Notes under the pieces: generated by a model | Databases searched by the model: none | Told to the model about the DNA's origin: nothing | What the model saw: only the letters and a program-made list of their open reading frames with translations | Source of the DNA: Hyphomicrobiales bacterium | Lineage (GTDB): Bacteria; Pseudomonadota; Alphaproteobacteria; Rhizobiales; GCA-2746425 | DNA length: 10,479 bases | Reading direction: 5' to 3' | Assembly: GCA_002746425.1 (NCBI GenBank) | Contig: NVXB01000090.1 | Location: 6,723 to 17,201 of the forward strand | Shown here: positions 7,091-10,479 of the stretch, in pieces | Position numbering within the stretch: position 1 is the stretch's first letter | Layout: every line of letters starts with the position of its first letter | Position numbers and translations under genes: made by a program

Positions 7091-7801
7091 TCAGTTTTGT
7101 TGGCTCATCGGGCTTAAATCGCGATCAAATAAACGCACACTAGAGCGCTTCAAAAGAATGATCATAAAGGCCCCTGTTAGCAACCCGCCAATATGAGCCC
7201 ACCAGGCCACTTCGCTGTTGGTGGTGGTAAGGAGGCTGTAAATCTGCATGAGAATCCACGCCCCAAGCACCCACATGGCCGAGAGTTTTAACGGAATGCG
7301 CCAAAGCACCAGCACCCAGATTTTTACTCTTGGATGCAGCATGAGATACGCGGCGATGATGCCTGCAACTGCGCCGGATGCACCGATAAGCGGCACAATG
7401 GAATCTGGATTGAAAAACGCATGCAGATAACCGCCACCAGCGGCGCAAATCACATAGAAGAAGAAATACTTGATATGTCCGACGGCATCTTCAATGTTGT
7501 CGCCAAACACCCATAAGAACACCATATTGCCCAGCAGATGCATCCAGTCGCCATGGAACAGGGCGTAGGTGACGAGGGTCCAGTCGGCAGGGAGGCGATC
7601 GAGATTGGCGGGCAGTGCGCGGGTTTCAAACAGCACCGCTGGAATAACCCCATAGGCGGTTGGCAAAACAGCTTCGCCCTGAAACCCGGTAGGTGCCTGA
7701 AACAGAGCATATACCAAAACGGTGAGCGCAATAATCGCCCAGTTTACATAAGGGTGCTTGATGTGTTGCAGCGGGTTGGCGTCACGCAGGGGGATAAACA
7801 T
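7091..7801 (-). CDS. Rhomboid family intramembrane serine protease
   Basis: A 236-residue polytopic membrane protein of the rhomboid family, which cuts transmembrane segments of other proteins within the lipid bilayer. Helix 1 is around residues 19-36. The hallmark HGDWMHLLGNMVFLWVFGDNIED (83-105) carries the oxyanion residues His83, His88 and Asn92. GASGAVAG (140-147) holds the nucleophile Ser142, and WAHIGGLLTG (201-210) the catalytic His203. The dyad is intact, so it should be active. About six hydrophobic segments can be made out, as in bacterial six-helix rhomboids. The ATG at 7801 has no good ribosome site. It lies 36 bases downstream of the adenosyltransferase gene on the same strand, so it may share that transcript. 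Its substrate cannot be inferred. Confidence 0.94.
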   Translation of the reverse strand: MFIPLRDANPLQHIKHPYVNWAIIALTVLVYALFQAPTGFQGEAVLPTAYGVIPAVLFETRALPANLDRLPADWTLVTYALFHGDWMHLLGNMVFLWVFGDNIEDAVGHIKYFFFYVICAAGGGYLHAFFNPDSIVPLIGASGAVAGIIAAYLMLHPRVKIWVLVLWRIPLKLSAMWVLGAWILMQIYSLLTTTNSEVAWWAHIGGLLTGAFMIILLKRSSVRLFDRDLSPMSQQN

Positions 7802-7837
7802 GGTTCATGCTTTGCATTGTTGTGTGGTTATCCAACC

Positions 7838-8419
7838 CTAGCGGTTTTTACCCGGTACCCACAAGACATCGGCCTGGCCTTTGTCATTGACCCAGCGCGC
7901 GGCGACAAACAAAAAGTCTGACAGGCGGTTGAGATATTGGATGCAGCAGGGGCTGATGCGCTCGTCTGGCTGTTGGGCAAGCTCTACCACCAAACGCTCG
8001 GCGCGGCGCGCAACGGTGCGGGCCATATGCAGATGCGCGGATGCGGCACAGCCGCCCGGCAGCACAAAGGTGCGCAGGGGCTGCAGATCAACATTCAGCG
8101 TATCAATATCATGCTCAAGGCGGGTCACTTGCGTGTCGATAATGCGCAGCGGCTCATAGTCTAGCTTTTCGCCTTTGTCAGGGGTGCAAAGATCTGCGCC
8201 CAGATCAAAACAATCGTTTTGAATGTGACCCAGCATATCATCGAGCACGGGATAGATATCGCAAGTGTGCAGCCGGGCAACGCCAATGGCGGAGTTGGCC
8301 TCATCAACCGTGCCATAGGCGCTGACGCGCAAATCGAACTTATCGCGGCGCTCGCCATTGCCCAGCGCTGTGGTGCCAGCATCGCCTGTTTTGGTGTAAA
8401 TCTTGTTGAGAATAACCAT
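7838..8419 (-). CDS. pduO: ATP:cob(I)alamin adenosyltransferase, PduO type
   Basis: This enzyme transfers the adenosyl group of ATP to reduced cobalamin, making coenzyme B12 for enzymes such as methylmalonyl-CoA mutase. The 193 residues form a single PduO-type domain (PF01923 class): IYTKTGDAGTT (7-17, ATP phosphate binding), SAYGTVDEANSAIGVAR (33-49), DLGADL (72-77), FVLPGG (118-123), ARTVARRAER (133-142) and YLNRLSDFLFVAARW (162-176). It is the trimeric helical-bundle type, not the P-loop CobA/BtuR type. The ATG lies one base after the stop of the small membrane protein gene (TGA-T-ATG), with no strong ribosome site, so translation is likely coupled. The name pduO denotes the family; no propanediol operon is present. 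The closeness to etfBA fits odd-chain fatty acid or branched amino acid oxidation via methylmalonyl-CoA (inference). Confidence 0.95.
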   Translation of the reverse strand: MVILNKIYTKTGDAGTTALGNGERRDKFDLRVSAYGTVDEANSAIGVARLHTCDIYPVLDDMLGHIQNDCFDLGADLCTPDKGEKLDYEPLRIIDTQVTRLEHDIDTLNVDLQPLRTFVLPGGCAASAHLHMARTVARRAERLVVELAQQPDERISPCCIQYLNRLSDFLFVAARWVNDKGQADVLWVPGKNR

Positions 8420-8420
8420 A

Positions 8421-8612
8421 TCAATTGCCGGTGAGATACAGCACCGACATCATAACGATGACGGCAATAAATTGCAGAACAACACGCCAGCGCATCATTT
8501 TTTGCGACAGGTTGGCACTGCCGCCGCGCATCATATTAAACAGGCCGATAAACAGCACGACAACAACAGCGACGAGTGCGATGGCAATGATGCCTTTGGA
8601 TAATAATATCAT
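8421..8612 (-). CDS. Small twin-transmembrane protein, HIG1-like
   Basis: A 63-residue membrane protein with two helices (about residues 6-27 and 45-61) joined by a short basic loop. The loop and second helix read NLSQKMMRWRVVLQFIAV (34-51), which resembles the bacterial HIG1/hypoxia-induced family: a methionine-arginine pair, RxRV and a glutamine at the membrane edge. Mitochondrial HIG1 proteins act on respiratory complex assembly, but the role of the bacterial forms next to cobalamin adenosyltransferase is not established to my knowledge. The ATG at 8612 has no visible Shine-Dalgarno; TATAAA sits directly upstream. It is the first gene of the apparent unit running into the adenosyltransferase, with a 1-base gap. 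Small size makes a domain call uncertain, but the hydrophobic pattern and tight coupling support a real gene. Confidence 0.85.
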   Translation of the reverse strand: MILLSKGIIAIALVAVVVVLFIGLFNMMRGGSANLSQKMMRWRVVLQFIAVIVMMSVLYLTGN

Positions 8613-8711
8613 TTTTATACACCAGATTGATGGCTCAACATTGCCTATACCAACGCAGAGCCGAGGCCTTTTGGCAAGTTTGAAAAGCTCAGTATTTTTG
8701 AGTTCAGAGCG

Positions 8712-9560
8712 TTACTTTAACTCATCATTTGAACGCTTGATTAAAAACCGGTCCATGGCGCGGTGGGTGAGAATGCGCTTCAGAGCGCCCATGACATAGG
8801 TTGGCGTGGTTACATAATAGCGTGGGCGCGGATTTTTGTGCTCAACCGCGTGCACCAGGCGTTTTTGCACCGCATCTGCACCAAGTTTAAAACGGCTTGT
8901 GCCGCCACTTTTCATCTTGAGCATGCGGGCATTGTAATCTTGTTTGTACTGCGAATTTTTCTGATCAATCGTCTCGTCAAAAACCTCAATTGTGCGCGCG
9001 ACAAACCGGCTTTTGATCGGGCCAGGCTCTATCAGGCTGACATAGATGCCGGTGCCATCCAGCTCCATGCGCAGTGTGTCGGACAGCGATTCCAGTGCGA
9101 ATTTGGAGGATGAATAGGCTCCGCGATATTTCATCGAGATGATGCCAAGTATAGAGGAGCATTGAACGATCCGGCCATGGCCTGCTTCTCGCATCGCGGG
9201 CAGGAGTTTTTGGGTCAAATCGTGCCAACCAAAAAAGTTTGCCTCGAACTGCGCGCGCAGCACATCCGTGCTCAAATCTTCCACCGCGCCAATCTGGCCA
9301 TACGCGCCATTGTTGAACAGGGCATCCAGCTTGCCGCCGGTGGCTTCCAGCACCTGAGCGGCGCAGGCGGCAATGCTGGCACTGTCGGTATAATCCAGCA
9401 AAACGGTGGTCAGGCCCTCGCTTTCCAGGCGCTGCTTATCCGCGTCATTGCGCACACTGGCAAACACCTGCCAGCCGCGGTGCTTCATGGCATGGGCGCA
9501 ATGATAGCCGATGCCGGTTGAGCAGCCGGTGATCAAAATAGACCGGGAAGATTGCGCCAT
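8712..9560 (-). CDS. Short-chain dehydrogenase/reductase, classical SDR
   Basis: A 282-residue NAD(P)-dependent oxidoreductase with a Rossmann fold. Seen: cofactor loop TGCSTGIG (11-18), an arginine after strand 2 (SVRN, 35-38) that hints at NADP preference, NNGAYG (83-88), Asn108, Ser136 in QCSSILG and the catalytic Tyr149-x3-Lys153 (AYSSSK), then EPGPIKSRF (178-186). The C-terminal extension with PRPRYYVTTPTYVMGALKRI (244-263) is typical of the subgroup related to 17-beta-hydroxysteroid and retinol dehydrogenases and to E. coli YbbO, so a lipophilic alcohol or aldehyde is a plausible substrate, though not provable. In-frame ATGs exist at 9590 and 9575, but GAGGAA stands 7 bases before the ATG at 9560 and the family motif then starts at the usual distance. 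It is transcribed away from the SanA-like gene. Confidence 0.93.
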   Translation of the reverse strand: MAQSSRSILITGCSTGIGYHCAHAMKHRGWQVFASVRNDADKQRLESEGLTTVLLDYTDSASIAACAAQVLEATGGKLDALFNNGAYGQIGAVEDLSTDVLRAQFEANFFGWHDLTQKLLPAMREAGHGRIVQCSSILGIISMKYRGAYSSSKFALESLSDTLRMELDGTGIYVSLIEPGPIKSRFVARTIEVFDETIDQKNSQYKQDYNARMLKMKSGGTSRFKLGADAVQKRLVHAVEHKNPRPRYYVTTPTYVMGALKRILTHRAMDRFLIKRSNDELK

Positions 9561-9567
9561 AAAACTG

Positions 9568-9573
9568 TTCCTC
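9568..9573 (-). promoter_or_regulatory. Ribosome binding site fixing the SDR start
   Basis: On the minus strand GAGGAA is followed by 7 bases and then ATG (9560-9558). The two upstream in-frame ATGs at 9590 and 9575 lack a comparable site. Confidence 0.7.
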
Positions 9574-9583
9574 ATTGTGGCCT

Positions 9584-9604
9584 TGGCCATACCATGGCCA
9601 TGGT
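9584..9604. promoter_or_regulatory. Nested palindromes between divergent genes, candidate operator
   Basis: TGGCCAT (9584-9590), a 3-base gap and ATGGCCA (9594-9600) form an inverted repeat. The overlapping ACCATGGCCATGGT (9591-9604) is a perfect 14-base palindrome. Two GGCCAT units start 11 bases apart, about one helical turn. The site lies 24-44 bases upstream of the SDR ATG and 56-76 upstream of the SanA-like ATG, where a repressor could act on both. No regulator gene is present and no confident promoter boxes were found around it. Confidence 0.3.
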
Positions 9605-9659
9605 GGGCAGGGTAGGGTGTGACATCGATTTACGGCGGCCTCAAACAGGAATTTTTTGT

Positions 9660-10226
9660 ATGCGATTTTTGAAACGCCTGATCGGCGCGCTGCTGGTGCT
9701 GTTTGTCCTTGCAATGACGGGAATTGGAGCGGCTGGCTATTGGTATATGCAGGACGAAAGCCAAGGTGATGTTGCCCTCATCCTTGGCAGCAAAGTGAAT
9801 GTGGATGGTAGCCTTTCTCCGCAGTTGCAGGCACGGCTTGATCGGGCCTTGCGACTTCATAAAAACAAGCGGGCAACGACCTTTGTTGTTAGTGGCGGCG
9901 TTGGTATTGAGGGGCAGGATGAGGCCGTTATCATGGCGGCGTATCTTGTAGAAAATGGCATTGATCGGGGGTCCATTGTGGTGGACAGCAATGGCATCAC
10001 CACTTTTGCCAGTGCGCAATATATCTCGCGGCTTTATCCACCCAGAACTCGGTTGATTGTCGTCAGCCAGTTTTTTCATTTACCGCGCGGTATTTTGATA
10101 CTCAAAAAGACCGGGTTTGAGCATGTGAGCGGGGCCGGGGTGGGGTTTTCATTTGCACGCGATATTTACAGTCTGGCCCGCGAAGTGCCTGCGTTTGTGG
10201 TCTACGCTTGTTGCAAAGTGCCGTGA
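9660..10226 (+). CDS. SanA/YdcF family (DUF218) membrane-anchored protein
   Basis: A 188-residue protein with one N-terminal hydrophobic helix (about 7-28) after a basic start (MRFLKRLIG), which points to an inner-membrane anchor with the domain on the periplasmic side. The DUF218 core follows: DVALILGSKVNVDGSLSPQL (37-56), RLDRALRLHKN (59-69), TFVVSGGVGIEGQDEAVIM (74-92), YLVENGIDRGSIVVDSNG (95-112) then ITTFASA, and LIVVSQFFHLPRGILILKK (132-150). Family members such as SanA and ElyC affect envelope permeability and peptidoglycan or lipid-carrier metabolism, but their reaction is unsettled. The ATG at 9660 follows AGGA (9647-9650) by 9 bases; an open frame reaching back to 9552 overlaps the SDR start and lacks family residues, so it is not used. 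Convergent with the transporter gene, 7 bases away. Confidence 0.9.
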   Translation: MRFLKRLIGALLVLFVLAMTGIGAAGYWYMQDESQGDVALILGSKVNVDGSLSPQLQARLDRALRLHKNKRATTFVVSGGVGIEGQDEAVIMAAYLVENGIDRGSIVVDSNGITTFASAQYISRLYPPRTRLIVVSQFFHLPRGILILKKTGFEHVSGAGVGFSFARDIYSLAREVPAFVVYACCKVP

Positions 10227-10248
10227 GCTTGCGTTAGCTGGCTTTTTT
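10220..10248 (+). terminator. Weak candidate terminator after the SanA-like gene
   Basis: GCC (10220-10222) and AGCT (10226-10229) can pair with AGCT (10236-10239) and GGC (10240-10242), with a 3-base bulge and a 6-base loop, followed by TTTTTT (10243-10248). The stem is short and interrupted, and the T run lies inside the opposing gene, so the call is tentative. Confidence 0.3.
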
Positions 10249-10479
10249 CTGCCGCGATACCAGATAAACACCAAACACAGTTAGGCCCATGCCTGTAAAT
10301 TCGACGGGGCCAAGGACTTCGCCAAACAGGAAATAGGCCTCGATCGCGATTACCGGCGGGATGAGATAAATCAGCGTTGCCGCGCGCGATACGGCACCCT
10401 CGCGAATGAGGATGACCAGCAAGCCAATGGCACCAAAAGACAGTCCGAAGACCGACCAGGCCATGGCACCGATAAGCTC
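10234..10479 (-). CDS. EamA/DMT family transporter, C-terminal end only
   Basis: The last 81 residues of a membrane protein whose start lies beyond the window; the frame is open to base 10479 (ELIGAMAWSVFGLSFGAIGL). Three hydrophobic helices can be seen. The pattern GAVSRAATLIYLIPPVIAIE, then FLFGEVLGPVEFTGMGLTVFGVYLV, is the classic end of an EamA (RhaT/YdcZ-like drug/metabolite transporter) repeat: a Y-L-x-P-P segment, a GE pair after the next helix, and a G-rich final helix. It ends in a short basic tail, RQKKAS. An ATG at 10464 is internal. Transported compound unknown. It converges on the SanA-like gene with 7 bases between the stops. Confidence 0.88.
   Translation of the reverse strand, partial: ELIGAMAWSVFGLSFGAIGLLVILIREGAVSRAATLIYLIPPVIAIEAYFLFGEVLGPVEFTGMGLTVFGVYLVSRQKKAS

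Noticed and set aside
7082..7100. Seven-base inverted repeat ACAAAAC-5-GTTTTGT overlapping the rhomboid stop codon, considered as a terminator
   Set aside because: The stem is AT-rich, only 7 pairs, and is not followed by a T run on the minus strand, so it is too weak to call.
6202..7143. Long plus-strand open frame of 313 codons opposite etfB
   Set aside because: It mirrors etfB, shows no domain or motif, is rich in His, Asn and Phe as antisense frames are, and runs across the etfB promoter region. The etfB reading is unambiguous.
9552..9659. N-terminal extension of the SanA-like protein by 36 residues
   Set aside because: It would overlap the SDR start, begins at a non-ATG codon without a ribosome site, and would place non-hydrophobic residues before a normal membrane anchor that already has its own ATG and AGGA.

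Overview
The window looks like chromosomal DNA of an alphaproteobacterium. I infer this from a tight nadA-nadB-nadC operon, from etfB-etfA near a PduO-type cobalamin adenosyltransferase that follows a tiny two-helix HIG1-like membrane protein (an order I recall from rhizobia and relatives), and from a moderate-to-high GC style. The genus cannot be fixed from sequence alone. Ten complete genes and two genes cut by the window edges fill almost all of it; no stretch over 300 bases lacks a gene.

Bases 1-3306 (+ strand): the NAD de novo operon. NadB oxidises L-aspartate to iminoaspartate, NadA (5' end missing) condenses that with dihydroxyacetone phosphate to quinolinate, and NadC turns quinolinate into nicotinate mononucleotide. 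Gaps of 4 and 11 bases imply one transcript; its promoter lies outside the window.

Bases 3307-5254 (- strand): an AT-richer accessory patch with a GT92-like glycosyltransferase (TTG start) followed by a SAM-dependent methyltransferase-like protein with an unusual motif I. It resembles surface-glycan genes and sits between two housekeeping blocks. An 11-base inverted repeat lies in the spacers on either side of the pair.

Bases 5255-8612 (- strand): in transcription order a 63-residue HIG1-type membrane protein, the ATP:cob(I)alamin adenosyltransferase, a rhomboid protease, then etfB-etfA behind a candidate promoter of their own. Together they suggest fatty-acid or amino-acid oxidation feeding electrons through ETF, plus adenosylcobalamin supply for a B12-dependent enzyme such as methylmalonyl-CoA mutase (not in the window).

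Bases 8712-10479: a classical short-chain dehydrogenase (-), diverging from a SanA/YdcF (DUF218) membrane-anchored protein (+) across a 100-base region with nested palindromes, then the 3' end of an EamA/DMT transporter (-) converging on it.

Most of the window is ordinary metabolism. The best candidates for a second look are the glycosyltransferase/methyltransferase patch with its bracketing repeat, and the HIG1-adenosyltransferase-rhomboid linkage. I saw no CRISPR array, tRNA, rRNA, transposase or clear undescribed defence system.
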